Numbered from the stretch's first letter, positions 1 to 6,654 are shown. The stretch: 7,029 nt of DNA from Planctomycetota bacterium (GCA_016928605.1 JAFGKN010000148.1:1-7029); one strand, 5' to 3'. The notes: generated from the sequence alone by a model not told the origin. Numbers and translations: made by a program.

Positions 1-1
1 A

Positions 2-25
2 ATCCATCGTGATGAATCACTGGAT
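2..25. repeat. Interrupted inverted repeat upstream of the thioesterase gene
   Basis: ATCCA (2-6) and GTGAT (9-13) on the left are matched by ATCAC (16-20) and TGGAT (21-25) on the right, giving ten complementary pairs with a two-base bulge (7-8) and a GA centre. It is one of the few less G+C-rich spots in the window. It could be an operator half-site pair near a promoter for the following operon, or the tail of an upstream transcription terminator. No T-run follows it, and the window edge hides the context. Confidence 0.35.
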
Positions 26-81
26 GTAACGGCGCGATCTGTCATCCTGCAACTCCGATCCGACAGGATCCCGGGCTTTCC

Positions 82-87
82 AGGAGG
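82..87 (+). promoter_or_regulatory. Shine-Dalgarno AGGAGG for the thioesterase gene
   Basis: A full AGGAGG sits ten bases before the ATG at 98, which fixes that start. The spacing is slightly long but within the usual range. Confidence 0.75.
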
Positions 88-97
88 CCTTCCCCTC

Positions 98-520
98 ATG
101 CACGTCACCGAAACGCGGGTCCGCTACGCCGACACCGACGCGATGGGCGTCGTCCACCACGCGAACTACCTGGTCTACTTCGAGATCGGACGCACCGAGC
201 TGATCCGGCGCGAGGGGCTCCCCTACGCGGATCTCGAGCGCGACGGCCTGCGGCTCGCCGTGGTGGAGGCCGCGCTCCGCTACCGTCATCCGGCCCGCTA
301 CGATGACGCTCTCCTGATCGCCACGGCTGTGACCGAGGTGACCGGCGTGCGCATCCGGTTCGAGTACGTCATCTCCCTGCAGGCCAGCGGCCGGCCGCTG
401 GTCGAGGGGCACACCGTGCTGGCGTCCCTCGACGAGAGAGGGAGGCCGCGGCGGCTTCCTCCGGAGCTGCGAGCGGCGCTCGAGGGCATGGTCGAGGCCG
501 GTGCGGACGAGGATCGATGA
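98..520 (+). CDS. Acyl-CoA thioesterase, YbgC/4-hydroxybenzoyl-CoA thioesterase family (hotdog fold)
   Basis: The 140-residue product has the length of a single hotdog domain and should hydrolyse acyl-CoA thioesters in the cytoplasm, probably as an oligomer. The family signature is near the N-terminus: RYADTDAMGVVHHANYLVYF at residues 9-28. By comparison with 4-hydroxybenzoyl-CoA thioesterase and YbgC, the second Asp of DTD (Asp14) is the expected catalytic residue, with His21 and Tyr24 in the conserved HxxY segment. Residues 29-36 (EIGRTELI) continue the long hotdog helix. The chain length of the natural substrate cannot be read from the sequence. In many proteobacteria ybgC lies beside tol-pal genes; here it is coupled to a pseudouridine synthase, so a Tol-Pal role is not supported by context. 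The ATG follows a full Shine-Dalgarno, and the stop overlaps the next start (ATGA, 517-520). Confidence 0.9.
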   Translation: MHVTETRVRYADTDAMGVVHHANYLVYFEIGRTELIRREGLPYADLERDGLRLAVVEAALRYRHPARYDDALLIATAVTEVTGVRIRFEYVISLQASGRPLVEGHTVLASLDERGRPRRLPPELRAALEGMVEAGADEDR

Positions 521-1206
521 GCGAGACGGGCGACCTCAGGATCGAGGTGCTCCACATCGACGAGGAGGTCGTCGTGGTGAACAAGCCCGGCGGGCTGCTC
601 GTCCACCGCTCGCGCGAGTCGGCGGACCGCCGCTTCCTCCTCCAGGAGCTGGGCGGTCAGCTCGGGCGCATCCTGTACCCCGTCCACCGGCTCGACCGCG
701 CGGCGTCGGGCGCCATCGCGTTCGCCTTCTCGAGCGACGCGGCGCGCCGCCTCCACGCGAACCTCGCGGCGGACGATGCCATCAAGGAGTACATCGCGCT
801 CGTGCGGGGAGAGACGCCGGAGGCCGGAGAGTCGACGCGCCCCCTCACCGACAAGAGCGGAGTCCGCAAGCCGGCGCGCACCACCTTCGAGCGCATCGCG
901 CTCTTCAGCCGCTGCTCCCTGCTGCGGGTTCGCATCTCCACCGGCCGGCGCCACCAGATCCGGCGCCACCTCTCGCACCTCCGCCACCAGTTGATCGGAG
1001 ACACATCCCACGGCAAGGGGCGGATCAACCAGTTCTTCCGCGACAACTACGGCCTGCCGCGGCTCTGCCTCCACGCAGCGCGGATCGATATCCGCCATCC
1101 CTCGGGCGAAGGCCGCCTCGATGTCCGCGCGCCGCTCTCCGCGGATCTGCGGGAGTTCCTGCGGCGCCTTCCGGACGTCGATCCTCTCCTCGTGGCGGAG
1201 CTGTAG
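517..1206 (+). CDS. truC: TruC-like tRNA pseudouridine synthase (RluA family)
   Basis: The 229-residue product should isomerise uridine to pseudouridine in RNA. Residues 20-30 (VVNKPGGLLVH) and 57-65 (HRLDRAASG) are the RluA-family signatures, and Asp60 is the expected catalytic aspartate. The segment 142-188 (TGRRHQIRRHLSH, then GDTSHGKGR, then RLCLHA) matches TruC in particular, the enzyme that makes pseudouridine 65 in tRNA in E. coli. As in TruC there is no N-terminal S4 RNA-binding domain. The protein is somewhat shorter than E. coli TruC (about 260 residues). The ATG lies inside the stop of the thioesterase gene (ATGA), so translation is probably coupled. The family call is firm; TruC over another S4-less RluA paralogue is likely but not certain. 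Confidence 0.87.
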   Translation: MSETGDLRIEVLHIDEEVVVVNKPGGLLVHRSRESADRRFLLQELGGQLGRILYPVHRLDRAASGAIAFAFSSDAARRLHANLAADDAIKEYIALVRGETPEAGESTRPLTDKSGVRKPARTTFERIALFSRCSLLRVRISTGRRHQIRRHLSHLRHQLIGDTSHGKGRINQFFRDNYGLPRLCLHAARIDIRHPSGEGRLDVRAPLSADLREFLRRLPDVDPLLVAEL

Positions 1207-1258
1207 CCGCGCGCAGCCTTCGGAGGGGAAAGAGGCGCCCCCGTTCCACCATCCGGCC

Positions 1259-1308
1259 AGCGCGCGGCGGATTCAGCGCCCGCTGCGGCTCCGCCGGCCG
1301 TGCGCGCT
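1259..1308. repeat. G+C-rich inverted repeat between convergent genes, possible bidirectional terminator
   Basis: AGCGCGC (1259-1265) is exactly complementary to GCGCGCT (1302-1308). Just inside, GGCGG (1266-1270) can pair with CCGCC (1291-1295), leaving 1296-1301 bulged. It lies in the 112-base gap between two genes that end toward each other, where a shared terminator is expected. Neither strand has a U-tract after it, so intrinsic termination is uncertain and Rho-dependent termination is equally possible. Confidence 0.3.
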
Positions 1309-1318
1309 CGCTCGCCGC

Positions 1319-2611
1319 CTACTTGTTCAGCTTCCGGTACCAGCCCCAGTGGCTCTTCGCCAGACGCTTCATGAAGTCCTCGTCGAAGCCTCCGCGCTCG
1401 GACGTGATCCCGTAGGTGACGACGCGGATGCCCTGCAGGTAGTTCTGGAGCTTCATCATCTCCTCGATCTGCGGCTTGCCGCCGCCGCGCGAGGGCTCGC
1501 CGTCGGAGAGGAGGTAGACCGTGTCCACTTCGGAGACCTGGAGCGCGGCCTCCATGGAGTCGTGGATGTTGGTGCCGGTCTCGGTGATCAGATCGCGCGC
1601 GAAGCGCCGCGCCGACTCGATGTTCGAGCGGCTCGCCTCGTGGAGCTCGATCGTCCGCCCTCGCCTCCAGGGCGTGTAGTCCGTGTTGTAGCTCAGGACG
1701 TTGAACTGGCACTCCGACTGCAGGCTGCCGAGACAGCGCTCGAGCTCGCGCTTGACGACATCGATCTTCGGCTCGGACGCCGACTTGCCGCCGACGCCGG
1801 TCATGTCCGCCGTCTGCCTCATGCTCGACGACGTGTCGATGACGAAGACCGAGCGCGGCGAGACGCGATCGCCGAAGAAAGCCATGGTCACTCCTTCGGC
1901 CTGCTTCCCATCCTTGCCTCCGAGCGTGTAGACGGGCTCCTTGGGCACCTTCCTCCCCATCTCCTCCCAGCGGACGCGCACGGTCGCGGACGTGCCCTGC
2001 GAGGCCTCGGCGCCGAGCACGCGGAAGAGCTCCGCGCTCACGAGCTGCCAGAGCACGCTCCCCGATCGGCCGCTCGTCTCCTCCTCGTCCATGATGTCGA
2101 TCAGCGCGTCGACCGCCTCCGGCCACCCGGTGTCGCCGAGCAGGCGGAGGGCCCAGATCTGCAGGCGGAACGTGTCTCCCTTCGCCTTCTCGACGAGCCA
2201 CCCGATGCGCTCTTTCTTCGGAGCTGGAAATTTCCCGCTCGTCAGCGCCTTCATCATCAGGATGATCGACGGCAGGCTCGTGCGCGGAGACTGGCGCAGG
2301 GCTCTCTCGGCGGCCCGCTCCAGACCGGAGTCGTCCATCTCGCGCAGCGCCTTGAGCAGCGACTGGTGGAGCTGGTAGCGCCAGCGGAGCGCGTACTGCT
2401 CACGCCCCTCGATGCTGTCGTACTGGCGGAGGGTGGAGGGAATCGCCGACGCGCTCTTCTTCACGGCATCGACATACTTCTCGATGAGGCCCGGAGGGCC
2501 GTCCGGGAGGCTCCTCTCCCCGGAGGCGCCCCTGCGGCTCTGGGCCCTCACGCCGGCCGCGAGCAGGCAGACCGCCATCGCGATGATGATCGAGATCGGT
2601 GTCTTCAGCAT
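1319..2611 (-). CDS. Exported protein with HEAT-like helical region and C-terminal VWA domain
   Basis: The 430-residue product starts with a signal peptide: a Lys at residue 3, a hydrophobic core at residues 6-19, and a likely signal peptidase I site after VRA (residue 23). Residues about 75-220 are helical and HEAT-like, for example IWALRLLGDTGWPEAVDALI at 152-171. Residues about 250-425 form a von Willebrand factor A domain with a complete metal-ion-dependent adhesion site: DTSSS (Asp259, Ser261, Ser263), Thr347 in ETGTNI, and Asp370 in LLSDGEPS. Such a domain normally binds a protein ligand through Mg2+ or Mn2+. No C-terminal membrane helix is visible, so it should be periplasmic or secreted. 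The partner and process are unknown. It is divergent from the hydrolase gene and convergent with truC. GGAGG precedes the ATG by only four bases, but the next Met would destroy the signal peptide. Confidence 0.88.
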   Translation of the reverse strand: MLKTPISIIIAMAVCLLAAGVRAQSRRGASGERSLPDGPPGLIEKYVDAVKKSASAIPSTLRQYDSIEGREQYALRWRYQLHQSLLKALREMDDSGLERAAERALRQSPRTSLPSIILMMKALTSGKFPAPKKERIGWLVEKAKGDTFRLQIWALRLLGDTGWPEAVDALIDIMDEEETSGRSGSVLWQLVSAELFRVLGAEASQGTSATVRVRWEEMGRKVPKEPVYTLGGKDGKQAEGVTMAFFGDRVSPRSVFVIDTSSSMRQTADMTGVGGKSASEPKIDVVKRELERCLGSLQSECQFNVLSYNTDYTPWRRGRTIELHEASRSNIESARRFARDLITETGTNIHDSMEAALQVSEVDTVYLLSDGEPSRGGGKPQIEEMMKLQNYLQGIRVVTYGITSERGGFDEDFMKRLAKSHWGWYRKLNK

Positions 2612-2613
2612 GT

Positions 2614-2620
2614 CTCCTCC
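2614..2620 (-). promoter_or_regulatory. Shine-Dalgarno GGAGGAG for the VWA protein gene
   Basis: Read on the minus strand, GGAGGAG ends two bases before the ATG at 2611; its GGAGG core leaves a spacer of four bases. The spacing is short but the match is strong, and it supports the start that keeps the signal peptide. Confidence 0.55.
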
Positions 2621-2664
2621 GCGCCTCTGCGCCCGGCCGCTGGCCGGCGAGGCGGCTCTTGGTG

Positions 2665-2678
2665 TATGATGCTATCCT
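2665..2678 (+). promoter_or_regulatory. A+T-enriched patch with -10-like sequences in the divergent intergenic region
   Basis: TATGAT (2665-2670, five of six to TATAAT) and TATCCT (2673-2678) are the only -10-like hexamers between the VWA gene and the hydrolase gene on the plus strand. No convincing -35 hexamer lies 16-18 bases before either. If TATGAT is used, the hydrolase transcript would begin near 2677 and carry a leader of about 200 bases that includes the methionine-repeat ORF. The minus-strand promoter for the VWA gene is not clear. The rest of 2612-2796 holds nothing I can recognise. Confidence 0.25.
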
Positions 2679-2796
2679 ACAGCGCCTCTCGGGGGAGGCA
2701 ACCCTGTTGCGCGCCGCACGGCGCCGCGCGTCTCCCCGCTCGGGCTGCATCGCGTCTGATGGCGCAGAGATGCGAGCCGGCGAAAAGGACAACGAG

Positions 2797-2862
2797 ATGG
2801 AGATCAAGAAGAAGATGGAGATGGAGATGGAGATGGAGATGAACATGAAGATGAACATGAAG
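2797..2862 (+). repeat. Hexamer tandem repeat (ATGGAG / ATGAAC / ATGAAG units), 11 units in register
   Basis: Eleven consecutive hexamers keep a single register: ATGGAG, ATCAAG, AAGAAG, four exact ATGGAG (2815-2838), then the 12-mer ATGAACATGAAG twice (2839-2862). The strand is almost purely purine plus the T of each ATG, in sharp contrast to the G+C-rich surroundings. Because the unit is six bases, gain or loss of units would lengthen or shorten the overlapping peptide without changing frame. Several ATGs have a GGAG six bases upstream, so the array is also a string of potential start sites, all in the same frame. Confidence 0.9.
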
Positions 2863-2880
2863 GAGACGACGAGGCCGTGA
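2797..2880 (+). CDS. Possible 27-residue methionine-rich leader peptide coupled to the hydrolase gene
   Basis: The hexamer repeat reads as a small ORF of 27 codons. It begins MEIKKK, continues as alternating Met-Glu (residues 7-14) and Met-Asn/Met-Lys (15-22), and ends ETTRP. Nine of 27 residues are Met. AAGGA at 2785-2789 lies seven bases before the ATG at 2797, a good ribosome binding site. The stop TGA (2878-2880) shares its A with the hydrolase ATG (TGATG), an arrangement typical of translational coupling. There is no signal peptide or recognisable domain. An upstream in-frame ATG at 2770 has no good ribosome binding site. It may be a regulatory leader, a small functional peptide, or an accident of the repeat; the last cannot be excluded from one sequence. 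Confidence 0.3.
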   Translation: MEIKKKMEMEMEMEMNMKMNMKETTRP

Positions 2881-4058
2881 TGCTTCGAGCCCTCTCCGGA
2901 TGCTGTCTCGTGCTTCTGATGGCGATCTCCGCCTCGACCGAGGAAAAGCGGCCGCCGGAGGGAGATCCGCGCCCCGCGCGGCCGCGGGATGAAAAGCCTC
3001 CCGCTGAGGTATCAGGCCCCCAGCGGCGGCCTGCGGGAGAGTACCGCGCTCTGCGAGCGCCGATCTTCGGCCTGTCGATCGAGCTGAACCGCGCTGTGGG
3101 CGTCCATCGCCTGGTCTCGCAGGATGAGCGCGGCGCGCGGGAAGTCCTCCGGGAGGGCACTCTCGCGGAGTGCGAGACGCGGCTCATCGAGACCCTCGAG
3201 AAGCGCCACGGCAGAGGCCTCCCCAACGTCCCCTTCCCGACGATGGGCGGCAAGCAGTTCTGGGCGGACGAGCTTCTTTACTGCGGCTGGAGGATCCAGG
3301 AGAACGTCTACACCGGGCACTACCGCCTGCTCGATCCCGGCGATCTGCGCCTCGCGTGGGGCACCTTCGAGGCCTGCCGCGTCGCGCTCGAGCGCGTGCG
3401 CATCGAGAGGCGGATGCGGCCTCGCAGCGACCACCTGGTGGTGCTCGTCCACGGGCTCTTCCGGTCCAAGGACTCGTTCGCCGACATGGCGGAAGCCCTC
3501 GAGAAGGCCGGCTACGAGGTCGCGAGCATCAACTATCCGAGCACGCGCCGGCGGATCGAGGACCACGCCGAGCAGCTGGAGAGGATCCTCGAGAACCTCG
3601 AGGGCGTCCAGAAGGTCTCGTTCGTCACGCACAGCCTCGGCGGCATCGTCGTGCGCGCGCTCCTGGCGCGCGACGGGCGGTGGAAGAAGAAGCTCGAGGT
3701 CGGGCGCCTCGTCATGATCGGGCCTCCCAGCCGCGGCAGCATCGTCGCCGAGCAGCTCAAGGACTGGTTTCCGTACCGAGTGGCCGCGGGCGACTCCGGG
3801 CAGGAGCTCACATCGCAGGAGGTCGAGAAGATCCCCGTCCCCTCCTGCCCTTTCGGCATCATCGCGGGGGGCAAGGGGGATGGCGACGGCTACAATCCGC
3901 TCCTCCCCGGAGACGACGATGGCACCGTGACCGTCGAGAGCACGAAGCTGCCGGGGGCCGCAGGATTCCTGCTGGTGGAGGCTCTCCACAGCTTCCTGAT
4001 GAAGGACCCGGAGGTCATCCAGGCGACGCGGCGGTTCCTCGAGAAGGGCGAGTTCTGA
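2880..4058 (+). CDS. Predicted exported alpha/beta hydrolase (lipase/esterase-like)
   Basis: The 392-residue product begins with a signal peptide (Arg3, hydrophobic core at residues 8-16, probable cleavage near residue 18), then a Pro/Arg-rich linker (about 21-55). Residues 56-180 form an N-terminal module I do not recognise. The hydrolase core is at about 184-392: LVVLVHG (186-192, oxyanion-hole region), the nucleophile elbow THSLGG with Ser252, an acid in GDDDGTV (probably Asp347) and a C-terminal His370 in LHSFLM. These are the features of lipases and esterases of the PGAP1/triacylglycerol-lipase-like group, so an ester substrate is likely; which one is not visible. It should act outside the cytoplasm. 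GTG at 2877 is an alternative start, but GAGG (2871-2874) is better placed for the ATG. It is divergent from the VWA gene. Confidence 0.82.
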   Translation: MLRALSGCCLVLLMAISASTEEKRPPEGDPRPARPRDEKPPAEVSGPQRRPAGEYRALRAPIFGLSIELNRAVGVHRLVSQDERGAREVLREGTLAECETRLIETLEKRHGRGLPNVPFPTMGGKQFWADELLYCGWRIQENVYTGHYRLLDPGDLRLAWGTFEACRVALERVRIERRMRPRSDHLVVLVHGLFRSKDSFADMAEALEKAGYEVASINYPSTRRRIEDHAEQLERILENLEGVQKVSFVTHSLGGIVVRALLARDGRWKKKLEVGRLVMIGPPSRGSIVAEQLKDWFPYRVAAGDSGQELTSQEVEKIPVPSCPFGIIAGGKGDGDGYNPLLPGDDDGTVTVESTKLPGAAGFLLVEALHSFLMKDPEVIQATRRFLEKGEF

Positions 4059-4063
4059 TGCGA

Positions 4064-4079
4064 GGCCGGTCTCCCGGCC
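4064..4079 (+). terminator. Hairpin after the hydrolase gene, possible terminator
   Basis: GGCCGG-TCTC-CCGGCC is a perfect six-pair stem with a four-base loop, starting six bases after the hydrolase stop. The following bases (GTTCG) are a poor U-tract, so it may stop transcription weakly or only protect the 3' end. Confidence 0.4.
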
Positions 4080-4089
4080 GTTCGCGGTG

Positions 4090-4118
4090 TTCCCATCGCC
4101 GCCTCCGTGCTGTACACT
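4090..4118 (+). promoter_or_regulatory. Candidate sigma-70-type promoter for recQ
   Basis: TTCCCA (4090-4095) and TACACT (4113-4118) are separated by 17 bases; each matches four of six consensus positions. It lies between the hairpin after the hydrolase gene and the recQ start, so recQ may be transcribed on its own with a leader of about 50 bases. Confidence 0.3.
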
Positions 4119-4176
4119 CCCGCCTGCCGCCGACCCGCAGACGGATCTCCGATCGAGAGGTGGAGAGAGGAAGAGC

Positions 4177-6654
4177 ATGCATCGAGCCGAGCCGGCTCCT
4201 CCCGCGCACGCGGCCGCGACCGCCGGCATTCTCCGGCGCGCCGGCGCCATCCTCGAGGAAGTCTTCGGCTTCGACGATTTCCGGCCGGGCCAGCGCCGCG
4301 CCATAGAGGCCGTCGCCGCCGGCCGCGACTGCCTCGTGGTCATGCCCACCGGCAGCGGCAAGTCCCTCTGCTACCAGGTGCCCGCGCTCGCGGGCGCCGG
4401 CACCACCCTTGTCGTCTCGCCGCTCATCGCGCTCATGAAGGACCAGGTCGACGCGCTCCGCCTCCGCGGCGCGCCGGCGACGTTCATCAACAGCTCGCTC
4501 ACCGCCGGCGAGCTGAGCCGCCGGCTCGACAGCCTGCGCGCCGGAGAGATCCGCCTCCTCTACGTGGCCCCCGAGCGATTCCGCAGCGGACAATTCCGCC
4601 GCGCGCTCTCCGCGCTGAACGTGTCGCTCCTGGCCATCGACGAGGCCCACTGCATCTCCGAGTGGGGCCACGATTTTCGGCCGGACTACCGGAGGCTCCG
4701 CGAGGTGCGCGATTCGCTAGGCGGCGTCTGCACCATCGCGCTGACGGCGACCGCCACCCCCGACGTGCAGGAGGACATCGTCCGAGAGCTCGGGATGAAA
4801 GACCCCGAGCGCATCGTCACGGGCTTCGACCGGCCCAACCTGCGCTACAGGGTCATCCCGGCAAGCGGCCAGCGCCGCAAGCTCGAGGCGCTGCGCCGGG
4901 TCGTCCTCGAGATCATCGCGCGGTCCGGCCGCGACGGACCGCCGGCCGGCATCGTCTACACGGGCACGCGCCGCCACGCCGAGGCCGTGGCCGACTTCCT
5001 GCGGGAGCTCGCCGCCGAGGCGGACGTCGATGCCTCCGCCGCCTTCTGCCGGGCGTATCACGCCGGCCTCGAGGACGACGAGCGGCGGCGGGTCCAGGAG
5101 GACTTCATGGAGGGCCGCCTCGCCTGCGTCGCGGCCACCAACGCCTTCGGCATGGGAGTGGACAAGGCGGACATCCGCTTCGTGATCCACTTCAGCCTGC
5201 CGGGCAACGTCGAATCGTACTACCAGGAGGTGGGGCGCGCCGGACGCGATGGCCTTCCCGCCGAGTGCGTCCTGCTCTTCGCGGAGAAGGACCGGCGGCT
5301 CCAGGACTTCTTCATCCACTGCTCGCATCCGAGCCGCGAGACGATCGAGAGGGTGCACGATGCGCTCTGGTCTCTCGGCGAGAGCCCGATCCTGCGGCCG
5401 CTTTCCGACCTCACCGCTCTGCTCGAGTCGCGGGGCGCGCTGCCGCGGCGCGGGGGGATGACGACCCTGCGGTCGGCGCTCGCGATCCTCGAGCGCGCCG
5501 GAGCCCTCGAGCAGGTGGATCACCACAGCGACCTCGCCCGGATCGCGCCGGGGCCGAGAACGGCGGGCATCGCGGCTCTCCCCGCAGCCGAGGAGTCATC
5601 GCTCGCGGCCGTCGGCGCCGCGCTCGAGAGGCTCTTCGCCGAACCGAGCGGCGCGGCGGCAAGCGTTCACGTCCCGTCGTGGGCCGAGGAGATGGGGCTC
5701 AGCCCGCATCTCGTCCACCGCGCGCTGAGCTTTCTCGCCGAGGAGGGCCGCATCTCCTACGCGGCTTCCTTCCGCGGGCGCGCGATCGTCCTGCCGCCGG
5801 CTCGCCGGCCGCTGGCGGTCGACTTCGAGGCCCTGCGGGAGCGGCGCCGCCGCGACGAGGTCCGCCTGCAGCAGATGGTGGCGCTGGCGCGGTCCTTCCG
5901 CTGCCGCCGCAGCGCCATCCTCGAGTACTTCGGCGAGGAGATCGTCGAGGAGAGCTGCGGGAACTGCGATCGCTGCCGGAGCGGGCTCGCGCGCTCCGGG
6001 GAAGCGTCGCGCGCGATGAGCGACCGCGAGATCACGGTCCTCCGCAAGATCCTCAGCGGCGTGGCCCGCGCGCGCGGCATCTGCGGGAAGGGCCGCATCG
6101 TCCAGATGCTGATCGGATCGAGGGCGCGCGCGATGACCGAGAGCGGGCTCGACCGGCTATCGACCTACGGGCTGCTGAAGGACATGGGGCGGCGGGAGGT
6201 GGGAGAGATCATCGACCAGCTCGAGATGGTCGGCTGCCTGCGGCGCGAGGGCGGCCTGCGCCCCGTCCTCCAGCTCACGGCGCTCGGCGTGCGCGTCATG
6301 AAGGCCGAGGAGCGGATCGGGATCGAGTTCCCACGAGCGCCCTCGCTCGAGAGCCTCCCCGCGGCCGCGGCGTCGCGCGGCGAGACTTCCGGCGATGGCG
6401 GAGAAGGCGCCGCCCAAGAGCCCAGCGAAGAGGACGAGGAGCTCTTCCAGCGCCTGCGGACCATCCGGCGGCGGATCGCGGGAGAGCTCGGAGTGCCCGC
6501 CTACCGCGTCTTCAACGACCGCGCGCTCCGCTCGATGGCGCAGCTCCGCCCCGCGAGCGACGAGGAGATGCGCGAGGTCCCCGGCGTCGGCGACGTCACC
6601 CTGAAGCGCTTCGGCGCCCCCTTCCTCGAGGAGATCCGCCGCGCGGCGATGTGA
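4177..6654 (+). CDS. recQ: ATP-dependent DNA helicase RecQ, long form
   Basis: The 825-residue product should unwind DNA 3'-5' in recombination and repair. The helicase core shows motif 0 (FRPGQRRAIEA, 35-45), Walker A (MPTGSGKS, 56-63), DEAH (155-158) with the RecQ aromatic loop SEWGHDFRPDY (161-171), LTATATP (189-195), FGMGVDKADIRFVIH (324-338) and motif VI QEVGRAGRDG (350-359). The zinc site is complete (Cys576, Cys594, Cys597, Cys600), followed by an RQC winged helix (about 615-712) and an HRDC domain (about 756-825). An acidic, Ala/Gly-rich linker lies at 720-755. E. coli RecQ has 609 residues; here about 217 residues separate motif VI from the first zinc Cys, against roughly 50 there. 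The extra part has two winged-helix-like blocks. The ATG at 4177 follows AGAGG by six bases; an in-frame ATG at 4087 lacks such a site and would add a Pro-rich tail. Confidence 0.95.
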   Translation: MHRAEPAPPAHAAATAGILRRAGAILEEVFGFDDFRPGQRRAIEAVAAGRDCLVVMPTGSGKSLCYQVPALAGAGTTLVVSPLIALMKDQVDALRLRGAPATFINSSLTAGELSRRLDSLRAGEIRLLYVAPERFRSGQFRRALSALNVSLLAIDEAHCISEWGHDFRPDYRRLREVRDSLGGVCTIALTATATPDVQEDIVRELGMKDPERIVTGFDRPNLRYRVIPASGQRRKLEALRRVVLEIIARSGRDGPPAGIVYTGTRRHAEAVADFLRELAAEADVDASAAFCRAYHAGLEDDERRRVQEDFMEGRLACVAATNAFGMGVDKADIRFVIHFSLPGNVESYYQEVGRAGRDGLPAECVLLFAEKDRRLQDFFIHCSHPSRETIERVHDALWSLGESPILRPLSDLTALLESRGALPRRGGMTTLRSALAILERAGALEQVDHHSDLARIAPGPRTAGIAALPAAEESSLAAVGAALERLFAEPSGAAASVHVPSWAEEMGLSPHLVHRALSFLAEEGRISYAASFRGRAIVLPPARRPLAVDFEALRERRRRDEVRLQQMVALARSFRCRRSAILEYFGEEIVEESCGNCDRCRSGLARSGEASRAMSDREITVLRKILSGVARARGICGKGRIVQMLIGSRARAMTESGLDRLSTYGLLKDMGRREVGEIIDQLEMVGCLRREGGLRPVLQLTALGVRVMKAEERIGIEFPRAPSLESLPAAAASRGETSGDGGEGAAQEPSEEDEELFQRLRTIRRRIAGELGVPAYRVFNDRALRSMAQLRPASDEEMREVPGVGDVTLKRFGAPFLEEIRRAAM

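Noticed and set aside
298..1098. Long minus-strand open frame opposite the thioesterase and truC genes
   Set aside because: It lies antisense to two genes with clear family motifs; the product is Ala/Arg/Glu/Val-rich without motifs. Long antisense frames are expected at this G+C content.
1121..2842. 573-codon plus-strand frame opposite the VWA gene
   Set aside because: It is antisense to a gene with signal peptide and MIDAS motifs, the protein is low-complexity Arg/Ala/Leu-rich, and its end is the hexamer repeat read in another frame.
2400..2858. Minus-strand frame whose start looks like a hydrophobic signal sequence
   Set aside because: The Ile/Ser/Phe-rich start is just the complement of the hexamer repeat, and the remainder is antisense-type sequence overlapping the VWA gene start in another frame.
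2797..2862. Hexamer array as a CRISPR or integron-type repeat
   Set aside because: Units are six bases with no spacers, no palindrome and no associated genes; it is a simple-sequence repeat.
2892..2903. LSGC near the hydrolase N-terminus as a lipoprotein lipobox
   Set aside because: The Cys is residue 8 and the hydrophobic core comes after it, so there is no room for a lipoprotein signal peptide before the Cys.
4058..4300. ATG overlapping the hydrolase stop (TGATG) as a further coupled gene
   Set aside because: The frame runs into recQ out of frame, is Arg/Pro/Ser-rich, and has a terminator-like hairpin immediately after its start.
3012..4361. 449-codon minus-strand frame opposite the hydrolase gene
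   Set aside because: Antisense to the hydrolase catalytic motifs, no domain and no ribosome binding site worth noting.
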